NCBI GenBank assembly: GCA_958405585.1
Contig: CATYEP010000042.1
Location: 1-12,677 of the forward strand
Direction: 5' to 3'
From: an uncultured Eubacteriales bacterium
GTDB lineage: Bacteria > Bacillota > Clostridia > Christensenellales > Borkfalkiaceae
Length of the DNA: 12,677 nucleotides
Shown: positions 1-8,070 of the stretch, in pieces
Numbering within the stretch: position 1 is the first letter of the stretch
Layout: each line of letters begins with the position of its first letter
Position numbers and translations under genes: made by a program
Notes under the pieces: model-generated
What the model was told of the DNA's origin: nothing
What the model saw: only the letters and a program-made list of their open reading frames with translations
Database searches by the model: none

Positions 1-1
1 G

Positions 2-694
2 GAGAGAGAGGTTCCGGAAGGGACAAAAGAAATTTTCCGCGGAGATTCCGGGGAAGGGATCGTGTATCGTTATGAAATAAATTTGGATCAGCCGATCAAC
101 AATTTTACGGCGACGCTGACCAAAGACGGGGAAAGCATTTCGGTAAGCCGATTCCTGTCCAACAAGGTGAAGAGCGTGAATGCATTTGACGAAGAAGCCG
201 ACCTTTCTATCTGGGAAGTTTCGGAAGGAACGGATGCACAACCCGGCTACGAAAATCATCACATGGATATCAGCCTGAGCGAGGATTTTGCGCAGAAGGG
301 AAGTGCTTTAAAATGGGAAATCCGTCCTTATCAGGGCAACAGTTTTGAAAACGTGACCTATAAACCGTATATAAAGGTATCGAGGGAAGACTTTTTCGGT
401 ACAGATATGCCGGATTCGGTGGATACGATCGAGTTCTGGGTTTACAACGATTCAAAGAGAGAAGTGGAGTTTTCTGTTCGGCTGGAATATGCGGAGGGAA
501 GTTCGGTACGGCAGCACAGAATTGCCAATGTTACACTGATAGAGGGGTGGAATCACGTAGTCATTCCCAAACTCTATGACATAACGTGGGAATATCTGAA
601 CGAAGTGACATCCATTCTTTTCGAAGTATCGAGAGAAGATACCGATGTGCAGACGCTGTATTTGGATAATCTTTTTTACACATATAAAGTATAA
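2..694 (+). CDS. C-terminal part of a modular surface protein with a jelly-roll, carbohydrate-binding-like domain (5' end outside window)
   Basis: The frame is open from base 2 with no stop before 694, so the start lies upstream. The GTG at 62 is internal and has no ribosome binding site. About 230 residues are visible. After a short linker, a jelly-roll-like domain starts near VNAFDEEADLS (about residue 57 of the visible part) and ends with LYLDNLFYTYKV. The signature of alternating strands, an 'IEFWVYNDS' strand, a 'GWNHVVIP' strand and a final LYLDN strand recurs in the two N-terminal domains of the next gene (LYLDNF, FYIDGF), so the neighbours are related in architecture. Galactose-binding-like jelly-rolls of this kind often bind glycans; that role is inferred here. 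No anchor motif or membrane helix is present at the C-terminus. The stop codon is 32 nt before the next start on the same strand, which suggests an operon. The exact family and substrate are not recognised. Confidence 0.8.
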   Translation, partial: EREVPEGTKEIFRGDSGEGIVYRYEINLDQPINNFTATLTKDGESISVSRFLSNKVKSVNAFDEEADLSIWEVSEGTDAQPGYENHHMDISLSEDFAQKGSALKWEIRPYQGNSFENVTYKPYIKVSREDFFGTDMPDSVDTIEFWVYNDSKREVEFSVRLEYAEGSSVRQHRIANVTLIEGWNHVVIPKLYDITWEYLNEVTSILFEVSREDTDVQTLYLDNLFYTYKV

Positions 695-712
695 AGCGAC
701 GCCGTAAAGGTG

Positions 713-718
713 AGGAGG
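713..718 (+). promoter_or_regulatory. Ribosome binding site of the 1755-residue lipoprotein
   Basis: A perfect AGGAGG lies 8 nt before the ATG at 727. It fixes the start and makes independent translation of this gene efficient. Confidence 0.85.
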
Positions 719-726
719 GGAAAAGT

Positions 727-3700
727 ATGAAAGTTCGGAAAAGGGGATGGTTGCTTTTTTTGGCAGCGATAATACTGATTGTCTGCGGGATCGGCACGGT
801 TGCCTGTGCGGGTCCCGGAAAATCGGACGAAGTGGTGTTGTGCGGGTTTGAAAGCCAGGAAGAAATGCGGCAGATGCTTTATTACAATGCGTTCGGTAAA
901 ATGGAAATTATTTCCTCGCCGGAGCATGCGGTGACCCAGGGGGAGCATGCGGCAGAATTATTTATCGACGGAAACGAAACGCAGGGTGAAGCGGCAAAAC
1001 CTGCCATGGTCATGTATACCGAAACGGAGTTTTTGCCGAAGTTTGACTATTCGGACGTGACTGCATTCCGCATCGATATCTATAATGCGATGGAGGAAGA
1101 AGTAAAATTTTATTTTTCTTTCTCTGTCAAGACGGGCGGCACTTCCAGCGTAACGGAAGTTACGCTTCAGCCGAATTGTATGAACGAAGTGGAAATTCCG
1201 TTCGATCGGGGATTTTTGATTCAGCTGATCGACATTAAAAATGTTTGGAATTTTAAGTTTGCGTTTGATAACAAGACTTCTGCTGACCAAGAAAGAAGAC
1301 ATCTGTATCTGGATAATTTTCGTGCGGTATTGACGGGCGATCCCATTCCGCAGGGGGTGAAGATCCGGAAAGAGCATGAACTTGAAAGTGCAGATCGTCC
1401 GGAATACCTCAATGCGTGGACCACGGTCAATAATCAACCTGCAGAACTCAGCTTTAACGATGATCCGAAATACATCAAAGAGGGGACGGGATCTTTTAAA
1501 TTTACGACCATCCCTACGGGAGGGGATTCCTGGCCTTCGTTTTGGCTTTCCACCAATCAACTGACGGATTTGTCGGATTATTATTCGATCAGCCTATGGA
1601 TATATAACGATAACGACCGAGATATTCAATTCCGTACTTTTTCTAACGTGCAGGTACGCTGGGCGCTCAAAAAGCAATGGACGAAATTCGAGTTTACGAT
1701 CGAAGAACTGAGTACTTTGGTGGATGAGGCGCTCTATAACCCTGCCATTCCGGAGGATGAACAGTCATATCGGTACGATATAAAGAATTTCAAAAATTTC
1801 AACCTGGGGGTTACTTGTCATAACGAAGTTTTAACGTTCTATATCGACGGTTTCTACGCAAATTTGGAGAACGAGAATGCTCCGGTGATGAAATTTGAAA
1901 ATTATACGGACACCGTTGAGCCGGGAACGGTTTATGAAGTGCCTGTTCCCGAAGTGTCGAACGGAACCGTATTCTGGGAAATTATCGGCCCGGACGGAAA
2001 GAGCATTGCAAAGGATGCAGAAAGTTTTGTTCCGCAGACAAAAGGCGAGTATACTATTTCCTATACGGCGAGCAATCCTTACGAATCGGTGCAAAAGACA
2101 ATTTCTCTGTATGTAGGGTACTATCCCGTCATCACGCAGGATCGGATGAATGAAGTAACAGCCCCTGGCAGTTATGAGATCCCCGTACCCGAAGTGGCGA
2201 ATGACGGTGATTTGAGCTGGCGTATATTTAAAATACAACATTCTTTCACCAAGTATAATGAAGAACCCGCAGAACTTGAGGCAAATGCCGAAAGCGTGGT
2301 CTTGAATGATAATGATCTGATCCGCATCGAATACACTGCGGTCAACGAAGAAGGGACGAGAACGGCGGAACGCTTTGTTAAGTGTGACTCGGGTATGCGG
2401 CTCGATGAGATATATACGGATGTATATGAAAAGGGGCTCACCGGTTTTAAAATCAGCAATAATCCTGCATATGCGTTTACGGGGACCGATTCACTGCTGC
2501 TTTCCGGACAGGGAACGGCGTCCGGCGTGTGGGCTCCCGGTGTGTACCTGAATCGAGAGCAGTCTCAGTTCAACTTTATGGTCTATAACGCATCCGCGGA
2601 GGACGCCCATCTTTTGGTCGGGAAGGCGAATACGTTTGTTGTACCGGCGGGTGAATGGCGGATGGTCGATTTTATTCCGGGGTGGTATAAAGATTGGGGA
2701 GTGATTGACAAAAATACATTGGTCGCTCTGAATATGACAGCATCGTCCATGGGTGAAATTGCACTATATTTTGATTGTTTTACGGTGCATTTTGGAAACG
2801 GAGGTCCGATTTTAACGGTACCCGGCGATGCGATTTTTGAGGGCAAGGCAGATACGGCTTTCGTTGTTCCGATCGCGGCCGCAGAGGATAATTCCGAAGT
2901 GACTTGGCAGATTTACGATCCCAACGGACAACCGTTCGGAGATTTGAATGTTCCGAGCATTACCCCGACGCTGGGCGGCGAATATCGCATTGTATATACG
3001 TCCACGAACGTATTTGGGACCAGTACATTGGTGAAAGTACTCTTTATCGAAGCAGATCTTCCTGTTTTTGAACTGCCTTTCTATAACCGGGTCGTCGATG
3101 TCGGCAAATATACGATCGAGGCCCCTGCTGTCACAAATTGCGATAATTTGACTTGGACGGCGTATTTGTATCCTTCTCTGTTTATGACCAAGTCAAATGC
3201 GGCAGAAACGGTGTTGACCGGAAATCCGACGGAAGCAGATCTGACTCACGACAATATTTTAAAGATCGTGTACAAAGCGGAGAATGCAGGCGGATCGGTT
3301 TCGGCAACGCAATATATTTTATGTGATGCCGGCCGTAAACTGGACAGTGTTTTCGGTGATACGGCGGAAAGCGGATTAGTCACTAACTTGTCCTGGAATA
3401 CGGATGCGCGGTATGTTTTGAGCGGCAACGCTTCGCTCCGTCTGACGGGAACCGATCGCGCAATAGGCACGTGGTCTCCGAATTTGGTTTTAAACGGAAG
3501 CCTGACGCGGTTTGTATTCATGATGTACAATGCGGCGGATAATGCTGTCACAGTGTCGTTCGGAGCGAATTTTCAGAGTACTGATTTCACACTGCCTGCC
3601 GGAGCTTGGTATATGGTGGATCTTTTGCCGAGCTGGTATGAGGACTGGGGTGTGATCGAAAACGGTATCTTGAAAAAACTTACCTTTACGGTTTCGGGCG

Positions 3701-5994
3701 AAGCAATTAACGTCTATGCCGACATGTTTTCGGTGCATTCAGATCATTACGGGCCCGCCCTGACGTTCGCACAGGACGATGTTTTTGAAACAGAATTACG
3801 TGTCAGCTTCAGAATTCCGCAGCCCGTTGCAAGCGGTGCGGTCAATGTGTCCTGGAAATTATATGATTCGGTCGGGAATCAGCTCGGTTCGGATAATTTG
3901 GAGACTTATATATTCGAACAAGGCGGAAATTATCAGGTAGTGTATACGGCCGAAAACGTTTGGGGTACTACGGTAATTCCCCGAGACATAAAAGTTCTGG
4001 CAGATTTACCGAAGATAGGTGAAATGCAGAACACGGCGGTGGCGAGCGGAAACTATACGCCGACGGCGCCGGAAGTGACGAACGGTGAAATAGTGGGCTG
4101 GGAAGCATGGCTGTACCGCGGTTCGGTACTCGGAGCGGCGGCGCCGGAAGCGATGCATTACGAAGGAGGCAGCATCGAGCTGGCGGCGGGAGACATATTG
4201 AAGATCGTATGGACGGCGGCGAACGGAGACGGAGAGCAGACGGCGACGCAGTGGATCGTATGCGATATGGGATATAAGCTGGACCAGAATCTGTATCCGG
4301 AAGATGCATACCGCGGGGAAGGCGTATTGAAGATAAGCGACGGAAATGCGGTCATCGAGGAAACGTCGGACGCGAGATATGTTTTCGGAGAAGGAACGAA
4401 AGGGACGACGGGCATACGGATCAGCGGAACGGGAACGGTGTCGTCGCATACGGTATACCAACCGGTGAAATATCTGAACAAACAAGTAGACAGTCTGAAG
4501 TTTTTGATATACAATGCAGGAGCGGAAGCAGTCAACGTGATGGTAGGATATGTAGGAGACGGGCAGTACGTGTTGGAGCCCGGGGTATACAAGTGGGTGG
4601 AAATAAACCTGCAGCATTTCCGCGAGAAGGGACTGATAACGGCGAACAACGTATTGGATTATTTCTTCATATATGTATCGGGGCAGGATGTAGAGGTATA
4701 TGTAGATCTAATCACGATGCAGCTGGGAGCAGGAGCGGGAACAGTGATCGAGCTGGAAGAAGACGCAGCGAGAGAGACGTACGTAGGGACGGAATATGAA
4801 ATACCCAAAGCGACGGCGCAGGACGGTTCCGCGATAAGCTGGAAAATCATAAACGAGAGTGGGGAAACGCTGTCGGAAAATGCGGAGCGGTACACGTTTG
4901 AGCAGGCCGGGACGTATAGGATCGTATACACGGCGGCAGGAGCGTGGGATTACGGAACGGCACAGACGCTCGAATTCAATGTGGTTGCAGTTCTGAACGT
5001 ACCGAAGATAGGCGAAATGCAGAACACGGCGGTGGCGAGCGGAAACTATACGCCGACGGCGCCGGAAGTGACGAACGGTGAAATAGTGGGCTGGGAAGCA
5101 TGGCTGTACCGCGGTTCGGTACTCGGAGCGGCGGCGCCGGAAGCGATGCATTACGAAGGAGGCAGCATCGAGCTGGCGGCGGGAGACATATTGAAGATCG
5201 TATGGACGGCGGCGAACGGAGACGGAGAGCAGACGGCGACGCAGTGGATCGTATGCGATATGGGATATAAGCTGGACCAGAATCTGTATCCGGAAGATGC
5301 ATACCGCGGGGAAGGCGTATTGAAGATAAGCGACGGAAATGCGGTCATCGAGGAAACGTCGGACGCGAGATATGTTTTCGGAGAAGGAACGAAAGGGACG
5401 ACGGGCATACGGATCAGCGGAACGGGAACGGTGTCGTCGCATACGGTATACCAACCGGTGAAATATCTGAACAAACAAGTAGACAGTCTGAAGTTTTTGA
5501 TATACAATGCAGGAGCGGAAGCAGTCAACGTGATGGTAGGATATGTAGGAGACGGGCAGTACGTGTTGGAGCCCGGGGTATACAAGTGGGTGGAAATAAA
5601 CCTGCAGCATTTCCGCGAGAAGGGACTGATAACGGCGAACAACGTATTGGATTATTTCTTCATATATGTATCGGGGCAGGATGTAGAGGTATATGTAGAT
5701 CTAATCACGATGCAGCTGGGAGCAGGAGCGGGAACAGTGATCGAGCTGGAAGAAGACGCAGCGAGAGAGACGTACGTAGGGACGGAATATGAAATACCCA
5801 AAGCGACGGCGCAGGACGGTTCCGCGATAAGCTGGAAAATCATAAACGAGAGTGGGGAAACGCTGTCGGAAAATGCGGAGCGGTACACGTTTGAGCAGGC
5901 CGGGACGTATAGGATCGTATACACGGCGGCAGGGGCATGGGATTACGGAACGGCACAGACGCTCGAATTCAATGTGGTTGTTTCTGAGGCATGA
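727..5994 (+). CDS. Giant modular surface lipoprotein: jelly-roll (CBM-like) and Ig-like domains, no catalytic domain
   Basis: This 1755-residue protein begins MKVRKRG, then a hydrophobic stretch (residues 8-25) and TVAC, giving a plausible lipobox with Cys27 as the lipidated residue. Thr at -3 is not the usual Leu, so lipidation is likely but not certain. Two jelly-roll domains follow (about 40-200, ending LYLDNF; about 216-380, ending FYIDGFYA), then an Ig-like domain (about 385-462). Four modules of Ig, jelly-roll and Ig come next: about 467-777, 778-1094, 1095-1425 and 1426-1755. Each module has a 'PG.Y..P.PEV.N' strand, a 'KCDSG/ICDMG' link, an 'FMVYNA/FLIYNA' strand and a closing 'GEYRIVYT' Ig strand. 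Modules 3 and 4 are the tandem duplication. No LPXTG, C-terminal helix or enzyme motif is seen, so it is probably an N-terminally anchored binding or scaffold protein for glycans (inference). It shares architecture with the gene upstream and probably its transcript. Confidence 0.9.
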   Translation: MKVRKRGWLLFLAAIILIVCGIGTVACAGPGKSDEVVLCGFESQEEMRQMLYYNAFGKMEIISSPEHAVTQGEHAAELFIDGNETQGEAAKPAMVMYTETEFLPKFDYSDVTAFRIDIYNAMEEEVKFYFSFSVKTGGTSSVTEVTLQPNCMNEVEIPFDRGFLIQLIDIKNVWNFKFAFDNKTSADQERRHLYLDNFRAVLTGDPIPQGVKIRKEHELESADRPEYLNAWTTVNNQPAELSFNDDPKYIKEGTGSFKFTTIPTGGDSWPSFWLSTNQLTDLSDYYSISLWIYNDNDRDIQFRTFSNVQVRWALKKQWTKFEFTIEELSTLVDEALYNPAIPEDEQSYRYDIKNFKNFNLGVTCHNEVLTFYIDGFYANLENENAPVMKFENYTDTVEPGTVYEVPVPEVSNGTVFWEIIGPDGKSIAKDAESFVPQTKGEYTISYTASNPYESVQKTISLYVGYYPVITQDRMNEVTAPGSYEIPVPEVANDGDLSWRIFKIQHSFTKYNEEPAELEANAESVVLNDNDLIRIEYTAVNEEGTRTAERFVKCDSGMRLDEIYTDVYEKGLTGFKISNNPAYAFTGTDSLLLSGQGTASGVWAPGVYLNREQSQFNFMVYNASAEDAHLLVGKANTFVVPAGEWRMVDFIPGWYKDWGVIDKNTLVALNMTASSMGEIALYFDCFTVHFGNGGPILTVPGDAIFEGKADTAFVVPIAAAEDNSEVTWQIYDPNGQPFGDLNVPSITPTLGGEYRIVYTSTNVFGTSTLVKVLFIEADLPVFELPFYNRVVDVGKYTIEAPAVTNCDNLTWTAYLYPSLFMTKSNAAETVLTGNPTEADLTHDNILKIVYKAENAGGSVSATQYILCDAGRKLDSVFGDTAESGLVTNLSWNTDARYVLSGNASLRLTGTDRAIGTWSPNLVLNGSLTRFVFMMYNAADNAVTVSFGANFQSTDFTLPAGAWYMVDLLPSWYEDWGVIENGILKKLTFTVSGEAINVYADMFSVHSDHYGPALTFAQDDVFETELRVSFRIPQPVASGAVNVSWKLYDSVGNQLGSDNLETYIFEQGGNYQVVYTAENVWGTTVIPRDIKVLADLPKIGEMQNTAVASGNYTPTAPEVTNGEIVGWEAWLYRGSVLGAAAPEAMHYEGGSIELAAGDILKIVWTAANGDGEQTATQWIVCDMGYKLDQNLYPEDAYRGEGVLKISDGNAVIEETSDARYVFGEGTKGTTGIRISGTGTVSSHTVYQPVKYLNKQVDSLKFLIYNAGAEAVNVMVGYVGDGQYVLEPGVYKWVEINLQHFREKGLITANNVLDYFFIYVSGQDVEVYVDLITMQLGAGAGTVIELEEDAARETYVGTEYEIPKATAQDGSAISWKIINESGETLSENAERYTFEQAGTYRIVYTAAGAWDYGTAQTLEFNVVAVLNVPKIGEMQNTAVASGNYTPTAPEVTNGEIVGWEAWLYRGSVLGAAAPEAMHYEGGSIELAAGDILKIVWTAANGDGEQTATQWIVCDMGYKLDQNLYPEDAYRGEGVLKISDGNAVIEETSDARYVFGEGTKGTTGIRISGTGTVSSHTVYQPVKYLNKQVDSLKFLIYNAGAEAVNVMVGYVGDGQYVLEPGVYKWVEINLQHFREKGLITANNVLDYFFIYVSGQDVEVYVDLITMQLGAGAGTVIELEEDAARETYVGTEYEIPKATAQDGSAISWKIINESGETLSENAERYTFEQAGTYRIVYTAAGAWDYGTAQTLEFNVVVSEA
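4007..4987 (+). repeat. Tandem duplication, copy 1 (981 bp)
   Basis: Read base by base against 5000-5980 (offset 993), this copy differs at only three positions, all silent: 4020 T/C, 4941 A/G and 4944 G/A. The boundaries are sharp: outside them similarity to the flanks is lost within one codon. It encodes module 3 of the lipoprotein. Third positions are almost all purine or C. A hand count of 4021-4980 gives Ile 11 ATA, 9 ATC and no ATT, and Thr 25 ACG and 1 ACA. Confidence 0.97.
5000..5980 (+). repeat. Tandem duplication, copy 2 (981 bp)
   Basis: This second copy encodes module 4 with the same amino-acid sequence as copy 1. The copies are separated by 12 nt (4988-4999, coding for the A-V-L-N linker). 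Copy 2 ends 11 codon-bases before the tail V-S-E-A and the TGA at 5992. The near-identity implies recent duplication or ongoing gene conversion. Confidence 0.97.
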
Positions 5995-6274
5995 AAGGCA
6001 TGAAATGATCGATTGCACGGAAGGTTTTTCTCTTTGCTTTACGGAAGGTTTGACCAATGGAGAGAAGAGGTCCGTATTTTACAAGGAGAAAATCCTTCTG
6101 GCGATCAGATTTTCAAGGACGTCAATCGATTCCTTGGAAGAGTTATCTGGTAAACTCTTATAGCTTGCTGTTTTAAATAACTCTTACGGATAGGAAAATA
6201 TTCTGAATAATTTGATCGTAAAACGGGCGGTCCGATTACAAATAGCGCAATCCAATATAAGGCGGTAAGATAAT
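5995..6274 (+). other. 280-nt intergenic region with alternative hairpins (possible structured leader of the URO-D-like gene)
   Basis: No credible gene is seen. The 11-mer ACGGAAGGTTT is directly repeated at 6017-6027 and 6041-6051. Several short perfect inverted repeats overlap: AAGGA/TCCTT (6083-6097), GAAAATC/GATTTTC (6088-6114), CAAGGA/TCCTTG (6114-6136), AGAGTT/AACTCT (6139-6158) and AGAGTTAT/ATAACTCT (6139-6184). The last two share an arm and exclude each other. No GC-rich hairpin followed by a T-run is present, so no clear terminator after the lipoprotein. A regulatory leader is possible but unproven. Confidence 0.3.
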
Positions 6275-7342
6275 ATGTACGGAGTAGATAATTTAGAAGA
6301 GCGACAATCGGCATGTAGTGCGTTTTGGCGGGGGGAGCTTGCGAGGCCATTGATATGTGTGACGGCACCCAAACAAAGAGAGGGAGCAATAGGGTATGAT
6401 TTATCTTATATGCGGAGGATTAGAGCGGTAAGAGAAGGTAACTTTAATGCTGTCTTGCAAGATTTTGAACGTGCGGCAGGAAATACCTTTTACGGAGGAG
6501 AAAGTTTCCCCGTATTTACCTGTGATTTTGCACCCGATCAATATGCAACTTTTTTTGGAGCCAAGATCGAAAACAGGGGCGAAAATAATACGATATGGGT
6601 AAACAAAATTGCGGATAAAGTTTCTGATTTGGATTGTTCGTTTGATGAAAAATCTGAAAATTTTGTTGACTTGGTCAATGCCGTAAAACAAGCGGCAGAC
6701 TATGCGCAAGGAAATTTTTTAATCAGTATGCTTGACTTACACAGCAACATGGATACGCTTTCGGCTTTAATCGGTCCGGAAAATTTATGCATGGAATTGC
6801 TGGACGACCCGGATACGGTACTGGAAAAATTAAACGAAATTAATAATGCATATGCAAAAGTTTATGATTCGGTATATCGAGCAGGAAAAATGGATCGGCT
6901 TGGAAGTATCGGATGGCATCCGATTTGGTCTCAAGGCAAAAGCGCCGTGGTTCAATGCGATTTTTCGTGTATGATCAGTCCGTCGATGGCGCGCAGATAT
7001 GCCATACCTTCTATTGAAAGAGAGGCGAATCATTTGGATCACTGTGTATATCATTATGACGGAAAGGGCGCATTGGGACACCTGGATGACATATTATCCA
7101 TTGAGGCAATTGACTGTATTCAATGGGTTCCGGGGGACGGAGAAAAGCGCACGATTTATTGGATGGATTTGCTTCATAAAATTCAGGAAAAGGGAAAAAG
7201 TCTATGGATTTATGACTGGACGGCGGAAGAAATTCTGGCAGACAAAGAGTTGATCCCTGAAAAAACGGCATTCAGCCTTAATCTTTCTACGGAAGAAGAG
7301 GCAAAAAAATTTTTGGACGCATTTTTCCGAAAATACAAATAA
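6275..7342 (+). CDS. Uroporphyrinogen decarboxylase-like (URO-D/MtaA superfamily) protein
   Basis: The 355-residue protein has the family length and style. The C-terminal half shows H260-Y-D-G followed by GALGHLDDIL and IQWVPGDG (about 282-289), a core motif of URO-D-like proteins found in gut Clostridia, and CDFSCMISPSMARRY (about 228-242) before it. No signal peptide is present, so it is cytoplasmic. Characterised relatives include haem-pathway uroporphyrinogen decarboxylases and corrinoid methyltransferases such as MtaA. This divergent branch is frequent beside carbohydrate genes and its substrate is unknown, so neither reaction can be assigned. No corrinoid protein or haem gene is nearby. 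The ATG at 6275 follows AAGGCGG (6259-6265), one mismatch from AAGGAGG. The stop codon touches the hairpin at 7343. Confidence 0.82.
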   Translation: MYGVDNLEERQSACSAFWRGELARPLICVTAPKQREGAIGYDLSYMRRIRAVREGNFNAVLQDFERAAGNTFYGGESFPVFTCDFAPDQYATFFGAKIENRGENNTIWVNKIADKVSDLDCSFDEKSENFVDLVNAVKQAADYAQGNFLISMLDLHSNMDTLSALIGPENLCMELLDDPDTVLEKLNEINNAYAKVYDSVYRAGKMDRLGSIGWHPIWSQGKSAVVQCDFSCMISPSMARRYAIPSIEREANHLDHCVYHYDGKGALGHLDDILSIEAIDCIQWVPGDGEKRTIYWMDLLHKIQEKGKSLWIYDWTAEEILADKELIPEKTAFSLNLSTEEEAKKFLDAFFRKYK

Positions 7343-7378
7343 GAATCTTGGGCATGAATTTCTTCATGCCCAAGATTC
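7343..7378 (+). terminator. Perfect 16-bp hairpin directly after the URO-D-like stop codon
   Basis: GAATCTTGGGCATGAA (7343-7358), loop TTTC, then the exact reverse complement (7363-7378). It begins on the base after the TAA. A classical U-tract is missing: GGATATATAATAATAA follows. It may act as a weak terminator, an mRNA 3'-end stabiliser or a bidirectional stop. Confidence 0.6.
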
Positions 7379-7397
7379 GGATATATAATAATAAGCA

Positions 7398-7697
7398 TTG
7401 GTTCTGCTGCTGAATGATCTGAGAAAATTAGTTATGTTATCTGCAAAAGTTTTTTTTGAGCAATTCAAAGCGAAAATATACGATCCCAATGGCGTTGATG
7501 AAGACGGAATAAAGTTCACAGATGCGTTTAAAATGAGCGGCAGGTATACCAAACTTGTCAATAAGACCATTGTACCGAATATTTTAAAGGCGAACGGATT
7601 GGAAATTTCTAATGAATATTATCGGGTCGACGTTGTAACCTATCTTTATGGACACTATCTGTTAGAGAACAAGAATGGGCATAAGATAAGCGTATGA
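7398..7697 (+). pseudogene. 5'-truncated orphan reading frame of unknown function (C-terminal fragment)
   Basis: About 99 codons are open from 7395 to the TGA at 7695. The only starts are a TTG at 7398 and an internal ATG at 7434; neither has a Shine-Dalgarno sequence. The frame is bounded upstream by a TAA just after the 7343-7378 hairpin. The sequence looks protein-like: FFEQFKAKIYDPNG, KFTDAFKMSGRYTKLVNK, then SNEYYRVDVVTYLY near the end. It resembles the C-terminal portion of a larger unknown protein rather than a full gene. It abuts the 3' end of the broken recombinase on the other strand, so it may be a remnant of a host or element gene cut during insertion or deletion. If translated from ATG 7434 it would be a small protein of 87 residues. 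Confidence 0.4.
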
Positions 7698-7724
7698 GTT
7701 CATATAACCCATACGCTGCTTATC
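7685..7724. terminator. Imperfect hairpin between two converging genes
   Basis: GATAAGCGTATG (7685-7696) pairs with CATACGC-TGC-TTATC (7710-7724) with a 3-nt bulge. It lies between the converging ends of the orphan frame (stop 7697) and the recombinase (stop 7726), where a bidirectional terminator is expected. No long T-run on either side. Confidence 0.4.
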
Positions 7725-7725
7725 G

Positions 7726-8070
7726 TTACTTATTGAATTTGTACCGTAAGACGGAAGCAATATCGACTTTATATACAATATCAATCTCGCGTTCTCTACC
7801 CGTATGTTTCGGATGCCCACCGATGATAATACGGTCTATCAGTTCATAGCACATTTCACGGGTAAGTTCGGGAGCTTCGAGATATTTCTTTATGTTCCGT
7901 ATGAAGTCGTCCGCGCTTTGAACCGTATTTTCCGTTTTGGTTATCTTTGCTTCCAACTCCTCAATTTCGGTTTCAAGCCTTTTCTGTTCTTCGGAATATC
8001 TTTGGATAAAGTTAATACAGATATCTTCGGGCATTTTGCCTTTCAGCCTGTCCTCATAGGCAATTTGCAT
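7726..8070 (-). pseudogene. C-terminal part of the large serine recombinase, separated by a frameshift
   Basis: These 114 codons continue the recombinase at 8054-9346 in another frame. They cover the charged coiled-coil (SEEQKRLETEIEELEAKI) and the closing ELIDRIIIGG...REREIDIVYK segment typical of the C-terminus of TnpX-like recombinases. The ATG at 8070 is an internal Met of the parent frame: the parent sequence reads NEQLSRLMQIAYEDRL across it. Independent translation is unlikely because there is no Shine-Dalgarno sequence. Confidence 0.8.

Noticed and set aside
4708..5610. 300-codon open frame on the - strand (and similar ones at 4006-4617)
   Set aside because: It is the antisense shadow of the duplicated modules: Arg/Tyr/Val-rich, without ribosome binding site, and open only because of the unusual codon use on the + strand.
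5960..5994. Sortase anchor or membrane helix at the lipoprotein C-terminus
   Set aside because: The protein ends FNVVVSEA with no LPXTG, hydrophobic helix or basic tail.
5995..6274. Cobalamin or other known riboswitch before the URO-D-like gene
   Set aside because: No B12-box (GCCACTG-like) or other recognised aptamer core was found by eye.
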